Shown here piece by piece: positions 39,261-48,346 of a stretch of 64,000 nucleotides of DNA. Numbering within the stretch: position 1 is the first letter of the stretch; every line of letters begins with the position of its first letter. The DNA lies in assembly GCA_964645405.1 (NCBI GenBank), contig CAZYCA010000031.1:23575-87574 (forward strand), read 5' to 3'. Under the pieces are notes generated by a model that saw only the letters and a program-made list of their open reading frames with translations, did no database searches and was not told where the DNA came from. This DNA comes from JAMWDF01 sp964645405. GTDB lineage: Bacteria; Ratteibacteria; UBA8468; B48-G9; DSTR01. Position numbers and translations under genes: made by a program.

Positions 39261-41125
39261 AAAAAAGAGTCCGGATTCCGACGATTATAGTTTTTTTCTT
39301 TTCCCTGGCTATCCTTTCGTTTGCTGACTTACAACCGGAAATACTCAGAAAGGGCTTAACCCTGATAAAACTCGGACAGTGGCAGCAGGCAATTTCCTTT
39401 TTCCAGCAGGAGGTCAATTCCAATCCTGCTGAGGCACAGGCTTATTTCTATTTAGGGCTGGCTCAAGAAAAAGCAGGTGATGTAAAGGCAGCCATCAGCA
39501 ATTATGAACGTGCTATCCAGCTGAAACCCGCGGAAGCTGAATTTCATTACACTCTGGGAAGGCTCTATCTTTCCTCCGGTGATGAGGAAAAAGCCCTCCA
39601 GCATTTTGCCCAGGCAGAATCGATCTCCCCGCAATCAATCTGCGGAGTTTTGTCCAGGCAGGAAAAACTTCAGCTGCTCACAAAACGTTCTGACAGGCAA
39701 ATGGTGGAAGAGTGGTTAAAAAAGGAAGCAGAACTGAAGGAGGCAAAAGAAAAGGAGAAGTCAGAACAAGTTAGGCCGGAGCAGGAGCAAGCAGCTATAC
39801 CGGAAGGGGAGGAAGAAAAAGCTGAAAAGCATGAGCCAGCCGAAAAGTTAATCAAGATCCTCAGGCACGGCAGGGAAAAACAGCGCCGTCAGGCTTCAGA
39901 GACACTTCTTTCCTACCCGGAGGGGGAGATAAAACCTTTCAGCCAGCTGCTGATCGGTTTGCTGAGACGGGAAAGAGTTCCAGACATCAGAAAGAATATC
40001 ATTTCCCTTGTAGGAATGACTAAGACACGGGAAAGTATTGATACCCTTTTAAGAATTCTGAGCAATCCCCAGGAGCGTTTTGAATATAAGCTGGTGGCTC
40101 TTTCCAGTCTATCTGGAATCAAGGAAGAAAATGTAGTGACTTCCTTGAGATCTATATTGCAGGAACTGGTAACTGCTCGTATTCAGGAGAGAGAACAGGC
40201 AAAGAAAAACCTCACTGCTGTAGAAAAGGAAATAGAAGAAATAGAAACAGAAAAGTTAACCCTGGAAGCGGAAATTACTGCTCTGGAAACAAAGAAGAAT
40301 GAACTGCAAAACAGAATTTCCGGTGGTTATCTGGAACCCGGACAGCCACCTGGTGTTCCCGGTTTACCTGCCATGGGACAGAGTACCTTAAAGCCAGCAG
40401 AAATTGTTAAGATACAGAAAGATATAAAGACTATGGAAAAACAAATTGAGGAAAAAAGGGAAAGAGTTGAGCTTTTAGGGCAAAAAAAGCAGGAGGCAGA
40501 AACAAAAAAAGGCAGATATGTGGCACTTTTGTCTAAAAAACAAGGCCAGCCAGGAGAAATTCAGCCTCCAGGCCAGCCCTGGATGCTGCAGGCAGAAATA
40601 CCCGGTTCTGAGGAAACAGAGGAAGAAAGAAATCAACAGCAGTTTGCCCTTTCCTTAATTGACGCTCTGGGGTCCTTAAGGGACAGGGAAAGTCTTCCTG
40701 TAATCAGGAATGCCTGGCAGGAGTTTGGTAATGAAGAAAAGAAAATGTCATACAGTCTGGCGCTGGCCAGACTGGGAGACTATTCCCGGATAAACGGCCT
40801 TCTGGAACGTCTTCAGCAGGACCTTCCGGAAGGGGACACCGCCCAGCAAGCAGAAGTGACTTTCCGGGCAGCAGTTGTGGAGGTAGTGGGAGAATACGTC
40901 AAGGCTAATCAGGAACAGGAACTTCTGGAACTTCTGCAATATCTGGCTGAGGAATCAACCTTTCCGGAGATAAAAGAAGCAGCTTTAGATGCTTTGGCTT
41001 TTGTCAAGGGTGAAAAAAGAGTCAAAAAAGTTCCAGTTAAAACAACGACAGCTTCCCGGCCAGCTCCGGCAGGGGTCGCTGGAATGCCGGAATTTCCGGT
41101 ACAGCCCGTTCCACCTCCTCGCTGA
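39257..41125 (+). CDS. exported TPR/HEAT-repeat coiled-coil protein
   Basis: A 622-residue protein with a signal peptide (about residues 1-23), two to three TPR units (GLTLIKLGQWQQAISFFQQE, YLGLAQEKAGDVKAAISNYERAI and the next), then HEAT-like helices (190-305), a long coiled coil (305-360 and 385-430) broken by a proline-glycine linker, further HEAT-like repeats (455-590) and a proline-rich tail. I know no named family with this order. It is placed between prfA and prmC, usually neighbours, sharing a four-base overlap with prfA and overlapping prmC. A periplasmic scaffold role is inference. Confidence 0.75.
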   Translation: MKKRVRIPTIIVFFFSLAILSFADLQPEILRKGLTLIKLGQWQQAISFFQQEVNSNPAEAQAYFYLGLAQEKAGDVKAAISNYERAIQLKPAEAEFHYTLGRLYLSSGDEEKALQHFAQAESISPQSICGVLSRQEKLQLLTKRSDRQMVEEWLKKEAELKEAKEKEKSEQVRPEQEQAAIPEGEEEKAEKHEPAEKLIKILRHGREKQRRQASETLLSYPEGEIKPFSQLLIGLLRRERVPDIRKNIISLVGMTKTRESIDTLLRILSNPQERFEYKLVALSSLSGIKEENVVTSLRSILQELVTARIQEREQAKKNLTAVEKEIEEIETEKLTLEAEITALETKKNELQNRISGGYLEPGQPPGVPGLPAMGQSTLKPAEIVKIQKDIKTMEKQIEEKRERVELLGQKKQEAETKKGRYVALLSKKQGQPGEIQPPGQPWMLQAEIPGSEETEEERNQQQFALSLIDALGSLRDRESLPVIRNAWQEFGNEEKKMSYSLALARLGDYSRINGLLERLQQDLPEGDTAQQAEVTFRAAVVEVVGEYVKANQEQELLELLQYLAEESTFPEIKEAALDALAFVKGEKRVKKVPVKTTTASRPAPAGVAGMPEFPVQPVPPPR

Positions 41126-41945
41126 GGCTGCTTTCAGGTTAGAATCAGCAGGGGTAGAGGATTCACGCCTGGTAGCGGAAATCCTGCTGGCACACAGCCT
41201 GAAAAACAGCAGGCTGCAGCTTTACACTGAAGAAATAAGACTGCATCAAACTGCCGTGTCTTTTTTCTGGAAACTGGTGAGCAGGTGTGCCTCAGGAGTG
41301 CCACTGCAATACCTGTTAAACCGTGTGGACTTCTACGGTTTGCCATTTAAGGTTTCCACTGGTTGTTTCATTCCGCGGCCAGAAACAGAATTACTGGTAG
41401 CGGCAGCGCTTAATTTCATAAAGGAAATTCCTCCTCCTCAGAAAATTTTAGAAATAGGTACAGGTTGTGGTGCCATCAGCCTGGTTTTAGCGCATCATGT
41501 ACCTACCTGCATGGTGCAAGCTACGGAAATCAGTCCTGCAGCTTTGAAAGTAGCCGGTGATAACAGAAAAAGGTTACATTTGAAGGAAAGGGTAAGATTT
41601 TACCGTCGTGACCTTTTCCCTCCCGGGCATAAAAATTTTGACTTAATTGTGAGTAACCCACCTTATATTCCCTCCAGAGAAATAGCAACTTTACCTGCCC
41701 CAGTGCGTAAGGAGCCAGTTATTGCTCTTAATGGGGGAAAAGATGGGCTGGGAGTGATAAAGAGAATTTTGAATTCTGCAGCTGCTTTTTTGAAACCAGG
41801 AGGAGTGGTTCTTCTAGAAATTGGAAACAACCAATCAGAAAGTCTAAGGAAACTGTGTTTTCCCGGACTGAGACTTTTCTGCTTCCGTAAGGACCTGGCA
41901 GGTATAGAGCGGATTGCTATCTACCGCAGAGTTTTAAAGGGATAG
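40989..41945 (+). CDS. prmC: protein-(glutamine-N5) methyltransferase PrmC (start unresolved)
   Basis: PrmC methylates the GGQ glutamine of release factors. The body is clear: FHLLAEAAFRLESAGVED, VPLQYLLNRVDFYG, FIPRPETELLVAAAL, ILEIGTGCGAISLVLA (SAM site) and the catalytic LIVSNPPYIPSREI. Family similarity begins near 41110, but no ATG, GTG or TTG in this frame lies between 41010 (GTG) and 41257. ATG 40989 or GTG 41010 would overlap the upstream gene by 116-137 bases; a CTG at 41079 is another possibility. The given start is the earliest ATG. The stop is TAG, 32 bases before murA. Confidence 0.88.
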   Translation: MLWLLSRVKKESKKFQLKQRQLPGQLRQGSLECRNFRYSPFHLLAEAAFRLESAGVEDSRLVAEILLAHSLKNSRLQLYTEEIRLHQTAVSFFWKLVSRCASGVPLQYLLNRVDFYGLPFKVSTGCFIPRPETELLVAAALNFIKEIPPPQKILEIGTGCGAISLVLAHHVPTCMVQATEISPAALKVAGDNRKRLHLKERVRFYRRDLFPPGHKNFDLIVSNPPYIPSREIATLPAPVRKEPVIALNGGKDGLGVIKRILNSAAAFLKPGGVVLLEIGNNQSESLRKLCFPGLRLFCFRKDLAGIERIAIYRRVLKG

Positions 41946-41962
41946 GTGAAAGCAAAAAACTA

Positions 41963-41971
41963 TGCTAAAAT
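41963..41971 (+). promoter_or_regulatory. extended -10 promoter of murA (leaderless geometry)
   Basis: TGcTAAAAT reads as an extended -10 element; no good -35 hexamer is found. The expected start, 7 bases after the box, is the A of the murA ATG at 41978, and no Shine-Dalgarno sequence is present. Confidence 0.5.
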
Positions 41972-41977
41972 AAAAGT

Positions 41978-43237
41978 ATGGACAAGTTCATTATCTCCGG
42001 GGGCAAACCGCTAAAAGGAACAGTAACTGCCTCTGGTGCTAAGAATGCAGCCTTACCGATAATGGCAGCCAGTATTCTCTCCAGGGAACCAAGCGTTATT
42101 CATAATGTTCCCAGACTTAGAGATACAGAAACAATGGCCCGTATTCTTACCTTCCTCGGAGCCAGAGTTTCCTTTTCTGACAGCACAGTAACAATTGAGC
42201 CAGGCAATTTAACCCGCTGCACAGCACCTTACGAACTGGTGAGTACCATGCGAGCTTCTATCTGTCTTCTGGGACCGCTGGTTGCCAGGTGCGGCCAGGC
42301 CAAATTTTCCATGCCTGGCGGTTGTGTCATCGGACCAAGACCTATTGACCTGCATTTGAAAGGTCTTAGTAAGTTAGGTGTTTCCATCACTATGGAGAAA
42401 GGTTACATTGTCGCCAGAAATAAAAAGCTTAAAGGGACTTCTATTTTTCTCGGAGGTCCTTTTGGTTCTTCTGTTCTTGCTACTGCTAACGTTTTGACAG
42501 CTGCCACTGTTTCTGCTGGCGAGACTGTGATTGAGTTTGCCGCTTGCGAACCCGAAATTGTCGATCTGGCTATTTTTTTACGCCGGATGGGAGCAAAAAT
42601 CAGGGGAGAAGGGTCCCATTTAATCAGGGTTGAAGGTACCAGGAAGCTTCATGGAGCCACTCATACCCTGCTGCCAGACAGAATTGAGACCGGTACTTAT
42701 CTTCTCGCCGGTGCTGCTACCTGCGGGAGCGTCTCTGTCCGAAGGTGCTGTCCGGAAAATCTTTTCAGCCTTCTGGACAAATTAGAGGAAGCAGGTGTAG
42801 AAGTTGCTCGCGGCCAGGACTGGATTGGTGTTAAAGGCAAAAAATTTTGGAAACCTCTGGATATTGTTACCTGGCCCTACCCGGGATTTCCCACAGACTT
42901 ACAGGCCCAGATGATGGCTTTTCTCACTCTGGCAGAGGGCGTAAGTAGCATCACAGAAAAGGTTTATCCAGACCGCTTTATTCACGTTGCAGAACTCAAT
43001 AGACTGGGCGCCTGTATCTCGCTGGATGGTCCCAAGGCTCTGGTCAGAGGAGTAAAAAGCCTGTTTGGTGCTAAAGTTATGGCTTCAGATTTGCGCGCGA
43101 GTGCTGCTTTAGTTATTGCTGGGCTGGCAGCAAAGGGTGAAACAGAGATTTCCCGAATTTATCACCTTGATAGGGGTTATGAAAAATTTGAAGAAAAACT
43201 TACGCAGTTAGGGGCTCAAATTAAACGCGTAAGATAA
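41978..43237 (+). CDS. murA: UDP-N-acetylglucosamine 1-carboxyvinyltransferase
   Basis: First committed step of peptidoglycan synthesis. The 419-residue product starts MDKFIISGGKPLKGTVTASG, has SGAKNAALPIMAA, the active-site Cys116 in MPGGCVIGPRPIDLH (the residue fosfomycin attacks, so sensitivity is expected) and later PDRIETGTYLLAGA and GFPTDLQAQMMA. N-terminal matching makes the ATG at 41978 secure. It precedes the dapB-dapL pair, linking wall precursor and diaminopimelate synthesis. Confidence 0.97.
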   Translation: MDKFIISGGKPLKGTVTASGAKNAALPIMAASILSREPSVIHNVPRLRDTETMARILTFLGARVSFSDSTVTIEPGNLTRCTAPYELVSTMRASICLLGPLVARCGQAKFSMPGGCVIGPRPIDLHLKGLSKLGVSITMEKGYIVARNKKLKGTSIFLGGPFGSSVLATANVLTAATVSAGETVIEFAACEPEIVDLAIFLRRMGAKIRGEGSHLIRVEGTRKLHGATHTLLPDRIETGTYLLAGAATCGSVSVRRCCPENLFSLLDKLEEAGVEVARGQDWIGVKGKKFWKPLDIVTWPYPGFPTDLQAQMMAFLTLAEGVSSITEKVYPDRFIHVAELNRLGACISLDGPKALVRGVKSLFGAKVMASDLRASAALVIAGLAAKGETEISRIYHLDRGYEKFEEKLTQLGAQIKRVR

Positions 43238-43255
43238 GCTTTTGCGGAGAAAAAA

Positions 43256-44047
43256 ATGAGAATACCTGTCGTTGTTTCCGGTGCCTGTGGTCGTATGGGG
43301 ACAATCATTCGCAGCATGTTAGCGGAATCAACTGCCTTCTCTCTGGTGGGAGCACTGGAGCGTACCAACCATCCTTTACTGGGCAGGAAGCTGGAGCAGA
43401 GTGTGATTCTCACTTCCGAACTTCCACCAGGTGACTATGTTGTTATTGACTTCAGTTCGCCGGAAGGAACCCTCAATCTCCTCCGGCAGACAAAAAACCC
43501 TCTTGTTATTGGTACTACGGGATTAACCGAAGAGACCAGAAACTTGATGGAAAAACTTTCAGCCAGTACCGCTATAGTATGGGCTGCCAACATGAGCATT
43601 GGAGTCTATTGTTTTTTCCAGATTGTAAAGCGAGCAGCTGAACTGCTTAAGGATTATGAAGTGGAAATACTGGAAACTCATCACCACCACAAAAAGGATG
43701 CTCCCAGCGGTACAGCCAGAGAAATTGCCAGAATCGTCTGTGAGGCAAAGAAACTGACACCAGAAAGTTCTCTCCGTTTTGGTCGGAGTGGCTTCACCGG
43801 AGAACGCAAGCCTGAAGAAATCGGTATTCATGCCATGCGACTGGCAGACATTGTAGGTGAACATTCTGTTTTTTTTGGTAAGACAGGTGAAGTAATTGAA
43901 TTATCCCACCGCTGTTTTAATCGGGCAAGTTTTGCGGCTGGTGCTCTGCAGGCAGCAAGTTTTGTCTGGAAAAAAAGTCCTGGTCTGTATACCATGGAAG
44001 ATGTTATTGAGGAAAAAAAGGGAGAAGAAAATGTTGTCCGTGAGTGA
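43256..44047 (+). CDS. dapB: 4-hydroxy-tetrahydrodipicolinate reductase
   Basis: NAD(P)H-dependent reductase of the lysine/diaminopimelate pathway. The 263-residue product shows the GACGRMGTII nucleotide loop, IGTTGLTEET, the ANMSIGVYCFFQI segment and the catalytic ETHHHHKKDAPSGTA block. Length is normal. It overlaps the following aminotransferase by 17 bases. The direct partner next door suggests the DapL aminotransferase branch rather than acylated intermediates. Confidence 0.96.
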   Translation: MRIPVVVSGACGRMGTIIRSMLAESTAFSLVGALERTNHPLLGRKLEQSVILTSELPPGDYVVIDFSSPEGTLNLLRQTKNPLVIGTTGLTEETRNLMEKLSASTAIVWAANMSIGVYCFFQIVKRAAELLKDYEVEILETHHHHKKDAPSGTAREIARIVCEAKKLTPESSLRFGRSGFTGERKPEEIGIHAMRLADIVGEHSVFFGKTGEVIELSHRCFNRASFAAGALQAASFVWKKSPGLYTMEDVIEEKKGEENVVRE

Positions 44048-45194
44048 ACGTCTGGAGAAACTACCACCTTATCTTTTTGCCGAGATAGACAGATTGAAGA
44101 AGAAACTCTTAACCCAGGGACACGATGTTATCAGTCTGGGTGTTGGAGACCCTGATGAAGCCACTTTCCCACATATTATTGGTGCCTGTCAGCAGGCAGT
44201 AAAGAATTCCCGTTATCACCAGTATCCCCTCGGTCAGGGAAGTATCTTATTCAGGAAAGCAATTGCCAGTTACTATGAAAAATACAATAATGTTTCTCTG
44301 GACCCGGAGGAAGAAATTTGCGTTCTTATTGGTTCCAAAGAAGGTATTGCGCATCTTCCCCTGAGTGTTCTCAACCCGGGTGATTATTCTCTGGTGCCAG
44401 AACCAGGCTATCCTGTATACCATATTGGCACAATGCTGGCAGGAGGAAATACTTTTTTCTTACCTTTGAAAGAAGAAAATAGTTTTCTACCTGATATTTC
44501 CAGTGTTCCAGCCGCAGTCCTGGAGAAAACAAAAATTCTCTGGCTGAATTATCCCCATAATCCAACCAGTGTGCTGGCACCAGCAGAGTATCTGCAGGAA
44601 GTGATTAATTTTTGCCGGAAGAGGAACATCCTTATTGCTTATGATGCCGCCTACCACGAGATTTATTATGAGAAAAGACCTGTAAGTTTTCTTTCCTTAC
44701 CTGGTGCCAGGGAAGTCGGAGTAGAGTTTCACTCCCTTTCCAAGACCTACAACATGACAGGATGGAGAATAGGCTGGGTTTGCGGTAATCGCCAGATTGT
44801 AAAGGCAGTTGCCCGTCTGAAAGAAAATATAGATTCGGGAACTTTTGAGGCTATTCAGGTAGCCGGAACAGTGGCTTTGACCGGTTCTCAAAGTTGTGTG
44901 CAAAAAATGCGCAGTATCTACCAGAAAAGGAGAGACCTGTTCACCAGCTGTGTGAGGAATATTGGCTGGTCTGCTAGAATACCGGAAGGAACATTTTATT
45001 ACTGGGTCAGGGTACCTTCTGGAGATTCCATGTCAGCAGCAAGACAGTTACTGGAAAAAGCTCATGTGGTGGCTACTCCCGGGATTGGTTTTGGTCCATC
45101 TGGAGAAGGCTATATACGTTTTTCTCTTACATTACCGGAAGAAAGACTGCTACAGGCAATACAAAGAATGGAGAACCTATGGAAGAAAAAATAG
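44031..45194 (+). CDS. dapL: LL-diaminopimelate aminotransferase-like class I/II aminotransferase
   Basis: PLP enzyme of fold type I, 387 residues. Seen are VISLGVGDPDEATFPHI, the YHQYPLGQG loop, SKEGIAHLPL, NYPHNPTSVLAP, and the PLP lysine in HSLSKTYNMTGWRIGW. GDPDEATFPHI and the immediate dapB context fit DapL, which converts tetrahydrodipicolinate to LL-DAP in one step; another amino acid aminotransferase is possible. The ATG at 44031 follows GGGAG and begins MLSVSERLEKLPPYLF, as DapL-like enzymes do; the longer frame upstream lies within dapB. Confidence 0.88.
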   Translation: MLSVSERLEKLPPYLFAEIDRLKKKLLTQGHDVISLGVGDPDEATFPHIIGACQQAVKNSRYHQYPLGQGSILFRKAIASYYEKYNNVSLDPEEEICVLIGSKEGIAHLPLSVLNPGDYSLVPEPGYPVYHIGTMLAGGNTFFLPLKEENSFLPDISSVPAAVLEKTKILWLNYPHNPTSVLAPAEYLQEVINFCRKRNILIAYDAAYHEIYYEKRPVSFLSLPGAREVGVEFHSLSKTYNMTGWRIGWVCGNRQIVKAVARLKENIDSGTFEAIQVAGTVALTGSQSCVQKMRSIYQKRRDLFTSCVRNIGWSARIPEGTFYYWVRVPSGDSMSAARQLLEKAHVVATPGIGFGPSGEGYIRFSLTLPEERLLQAIQRMENLWKKK

Positions 45195-45640
45195 CAGTCG
45201 TAGTTGGCAGTAAAAACGATTTGTCTTTTCTGGAGGGAGCCAGGGAAATTTTTTCTCAGTTCCAGGTAGAGTTTGATATCTTCACCCTTTCTGCTCATCG
45301 CAACCTGGATGAAACTATCAAGTTTGCCTCGGAAGCGGAGGAAAAAGGCTACGCTGTAATTATTGCCTGCGCTGGAATGGCGGCCCATTTGCCAGGAGTT
45401 ATTGCTGCCAAGACCATCTTACCGGTGATAGGTGTTCCTTTACCAACCAGCGAAATTCAGGGAATGGATGCCCTTCTGGCGATTGTCCAGATGCCAGCCG
45501 GCATTCCGGTAGCCACAATGGCTATTGGACGAGCAGGAGTGAAAAACGCAGCGCTTCTGGCAATTAGTATTATGGCGAGAAAAAATTCCCGGTTGGCGAC
45601 TGATCTCAGAGAGTATCGGAGAAAGCTAAGCGGAAAATGA
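45179..45640 (+). CDS. purE: N5-carboxyaminoimidazole ribonucleotide mutase
   Basis: Purine biosynthesis enzyme. The 153-residue product has VVVGSKNDLSFL, SAHRNLDETIKFA with the catalytic His, ACAGMAAHLPGVIAA, LPVIGVPLP and MDALLAIVQMPAGIPVATMAIG, the last fitting class I (mutase) PurE. SAHRN replaces the usual SAHRT. Overlaps dapL by 16 bases and pfkA by four. purK is not in the window. Confidence 0.94.
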   Translation: MEEKIAVVVGSKNDLSFLEGAREIFSQFQVEFDIFTLSAHRNLDETIKFASEAEEKGYAVIIACAGMAAHLPGVIAAKTILPVIGVPLPTSEIQGMDALLAIVQMPAGIPVATMAIGRAGVKNAALLAISIMARKNSRLATDLREYRRKLSGK

Positions 45641-46602
45641 AGAAGATAGCCATTCTTACGGCTGGTGGTGATGCCCCGGGAATGAACGCAGCCATCAGGG
45701 CCGCAGTTAGAATTGCCAGCGGTGAAAAATTGACTGTGATTGGTATTAAAAGAGGTTACCGCGGACTTTACGAAAAAGATTTTTCCCTGATAACTTCCCG
45801 TGATGTATCCGGTATTATTAATCTGGGAGGGACAATTCTAAAAACTATTCGCTTCCCGGAATTCAAGAAATCTGAGATCAGAAAAAAAGCCGCCGAAAAT
45901 CTTAAAGAGGCTGGAATTGAGGGATTGATTGCTATTGGCGGTAATGGGACAGCCCAGGGAGCCCTTCTGTTTCACCAGGAAAGCGGAATTCCGGTTGTGG
46001 TCATTCCTGCTTCCATTGATAACGACCTCGGCGGAACAGATATGAGTATCGGGTTTGATACTGCAGTTAATACAGCTGTGGAAGCCATTGACCGCATCAG
46101 AGATACTGCTACCAGTCATGAAAGAACTTTTGTGATCGAGGTAATGGGCAGACACTGTGGAAACCTTGCTCTGGAAGTAGGCCTGGCCTGCGGGGCAGAA
46201 ATTATTGTTGTTCCCGAAGTACCGTTGAGTTATGAGAAGATACTGGAAGACCTCAGGGAAGCTGACAGAAAAGGAAAAAATAGCGTGCTTATTGTTTTAG
46301 CCGAAGGAGTCACCTCCGCTCCGGAGATGACAGCTGTTATAAAAAAGCATTTTCCAGAGAAGGAGGTACGCTACGCTGTTTTAGGTTATATCCAGAGGGG
46401 AGGAAGTCCTACTTATGCCACCCGTGTTCTGGCAACCAGACTGGGAGCAGAAGCCGTACGGGTACTTATCTCCGGGGCTTCCTGCCATCTGGTAGGGGTA
46501 AAAGCTGGTCGTTTAGTACATTTGCCTGTCAGTGAAGCACTGGCTACTGGCTACTCAGCGCCACTGGAAAATCTAAAATTAGCACGCCTTCTTTCAATTT
46601 GA
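45637..46602 (+). CDS. pfkA: 6-phosphofructokinase (ATP-type fold, atypical GGNGT)
   Basis: Glycolytic kinase, 321 residues. ILTAGGDAPGMNAAIRA starts the fold, catalytic Asp128 lies in PASIDNDLGGTDMSIGFDTA, and EVMGRHCGNLALEVGLA and GYIQRGGSPTYATRVLATRLG follow. The nucleotide loop reads IGGNGTAQGA: Asn103 replaces the Mg-ATP-binding Asp of GGDGS, and Ser126 replaces Thr of TIDND. Gly104 suggests ATP rather than pyrophosphate use. Start overlaps purE as ATGA. Activity may be lowered or differently metal-dependent; that is inference. Confidence 0.9.
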   Translation: MKKIAILTAGGDAPGMNAAIRAAVRIASGEKLTVIGIKRGYRGLYEKDFSLITSRDVSGIINLGGTILKTIRFPEFKKSEIRKKAAENLKEAGIEGLIAIGGNGTAQGALLFHQESGIPVVVIPASIDNDLGGTDMSIGFDTAVNTAVEAIDRIRDTATSHERTFVIEVMGRHCGNLALEVGLACGAEIIVVPEVPLSYEKILEDLREADRKGKNSVLIVLAEGVTSAPEMTAVIKKHFPEKEVRYAVLGYIQRGGSPTYATRVLATRLGAEAVRVLISGASCHLVGVKAGRLVHLPVSEALATGYSAPLENLKLARLLSI

Positions 46603-46651
46603 AGCCGCTGCAGAAAGACGGTACAGATTTTTCCAGGAAAAACAACTTCTA

Positions 46652-46660
46652 TGTTAAAAT
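46652..46660 (+). promoter_or_regulatory. extended -10 promoter of ilvD
   Basis: TGtTAAAAT forms an extended -10 element; a weak -35 (TTCCAG, 46631-46636) is 18 bases upstream. The start would be near 46667, just before AAGGAGGGT and the ATG at 46683. It lies in the 80-base gap behind pfkA. Confidence 0.5.
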
Positions 46661-46682
46661 GGTAAACAATTAAGGAGGGTAT

Positions 46683-48338
46683 ATGCGCAGCGACCAGATG
46701 AAAAAAGGATTTTTAAGAGCACCCCACCGAAGCCTTTTGAAGGCTATGGGCTACACTGAGGAAGAGTTTAAACGTCCTTTAATCGGTGTTGCCAATTCTG
46801 GTAATGAAATTATTCCCGGACATATCCACCTGGATAAGATTACAGAAGCAGTCAAAGCCGGAATAACACTGGCTGGAGGAACCCCGGTGGAATTCAGAAC
46901 CATCGGTGTATGTGATGGTATTGCTATGGGACACGAGGGAATGAAGTACAGTCTTGTCTCCAGAGAGATAATTGCTGATTCTATAGAAATTATGGCCATG
47001 GCTCATCCTTTTGATGGACTGGTCCTGGTAGCCAGTTGCGATAAGATTGTTCCCGGTATGCTGATGGCTTTACTCAGGTTGAATATACCGGGAATTTTTA
47101 TTGGTGGCGGACCCATGGCTGCAGGCAGGCTTCCCTCCGGGGAAACAGTTGATTTAATCTCTGTCTTTGAAGGGGTTGGCCGCGTCTCCAGTGGAGAGAT
47201 AAAGGAAGACAGGTTGAGTTTGATTGAAGACAACGCCTGTCCAGGTTGCGGCAGTTGTTCTGGAATGTTTACAGCTAACTCTATGAATTGTCTGGCTGAA
47301 GTGCTGGGTTTGACACTGCCCGGTAACGGAACAGTCTTGGCTAACACTTCCCGGCGTATACAGTTAGCCAAAAAAGCAGGTATGGCAGTGATGGAGCTGG
47401 TGCGAAAAAATTGTAGACCTAAGGATATAGTAAGCCAGGCAAGTTTCCGGAATGCTATCAGGGTGGATATGGCTTTGGGCGCTTCTACCAACACAGTTTT
47501 GCATTTGCCCGCGATTGCCAGCGAGGCAGGCATCCCTTTACCACTGAGTATTTTTGATGAATTAAGCCGCTCCACACCTAATATCTGCAGGTTATCTCCA
47601 GCATCTTCCTTTCACCTGGAAGACCTGGATAGAGCCGGTGGTATCTCTGCAGTGATGAAGGAACTCAGCAGGAAAAATCTTCTGGAGCTGGACCTTCCCA
47701 CCGTTGCTGGTATTTTACGTGATATTGTTGCTCAGGCCAGAGTCTGGGACCATAATGTTATCAGGCCGCTGGAAGACCCCTTTTCCTTAGAAGGTGGTCT
47801 GGCAATCCTTTACGGAAGTTTGGCTCCTGAGGGGGCAGTGATTAAACAATCGGCTATTGCTTCAGGGATAAAAGTCTTCCGTGGTCCAGCGAAGGTTTTC
47901 AACGGAGAAGAAGCAGCTCTAAATGCCATTTTGAAAAAGAAGATTAAGCCGAAAGATGTAATAATTATCCGGTATGAGGGCCCAAAAGGTGGGCCAGGAA
48001 TGAGAGAAATGCTGGCGGTCACTTCAGCCATCAGCGGACAGGGGCTGGGAGAAAAGGTGGCGCTGCTGACAGATGGACGTTTTTCTGGAGGAACCAGAGG
48101 GATATGTATCGGACACATCAGTCCGGAAGCAGCTGCTGGCGGGCCTGTAGGATTGGTGCAGAATGGAGATTTGGTGGAGATTAACCTGCCAGAGAGAAAA
48201 TTAGAGCTTCTGGTTTCTCCTGCACAGTTAGAAAAGAGGCGTCAGAAAATAAAAGCTCCGGCATTGAGGTTAAAAGGAGTTCTGGCGCGTTATAGCCAGC
48301 AGGTTCAGTCAGCTTCTACCGGTGCAATACTCAAATAA
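46683..48338 (+). CDS. ilvD: dihydroxy-acid dehydratase
   Basis: Iron-sulfur dehydratase in valine, leucine and isoleucine synthesis. The 551-residue product shows VASCDKIVPGMLMALLRL, GGPMAAGRLPSGE, the cluster cysteine block ACPGCGSCSGMFTANSMNC, LPGNGTVLANTSRR, GPKGGPGMREML and DGRFSGGTRGICIGH. Length normal. Preceded by AAGGAGGG and ATG at 46683. The other ilv genes are not in the window. thiC follows 8 bases later. Confidence 0.97.
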   Translation: MRSDQMKKGFLRAPHRSLLKAMGYTEEEFKRPLIGVANSGNEIIPGHIHLDKITEAVKAGITLAGGTPVEFRTIGVCDGIAMGHEGMKYSLVSREIIADSIEIMAMAHPFDGLVLVASCDKIVPGMLMALLRLNIPGIFIGGGPMAAGRLPSGETVDLISVFEGVGRVSSGEIKEDRLSLIEDNACPGCGSCSGMFTANSMNCLAEVLGLTLPGNGTVLANTSRRIQLAKKAGMAVMELVRKNCRPKDIVSQASFRNAIRVDMALGASTNTVLHLPAIASEAGIPLPLSIFDELSRSTPNICRLSPASSFHLEDLDRAGGISAVMKELSRKNLLELDLPTVAGILRDIVAQARVWDHNVIRPLEDPFSLEGGLAILYGSLAPEGAVIKQSAIASGIKVFRGPAKVFNGEEAALNAILKKKIKPKDVIIIRYEGPKGGPGMREMLAVTSAISGQGLGEKVALLTDGRFSGGTRGICIGHISPEAAAGGPVGLVQNGDLVEINLPERKLELLVSPAQLEKRRQKIKAPALRLKGVLARYSQQVQSASTGAILK

Positions 48339-48346
48339 ATAAAGGA

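Noticed and set aside
48339..48346. Possible TPP riboswitch before thiC
   Set aside because: Only 8 bases separate ilvD and thiC, and nothing resembling a THI element was seen.
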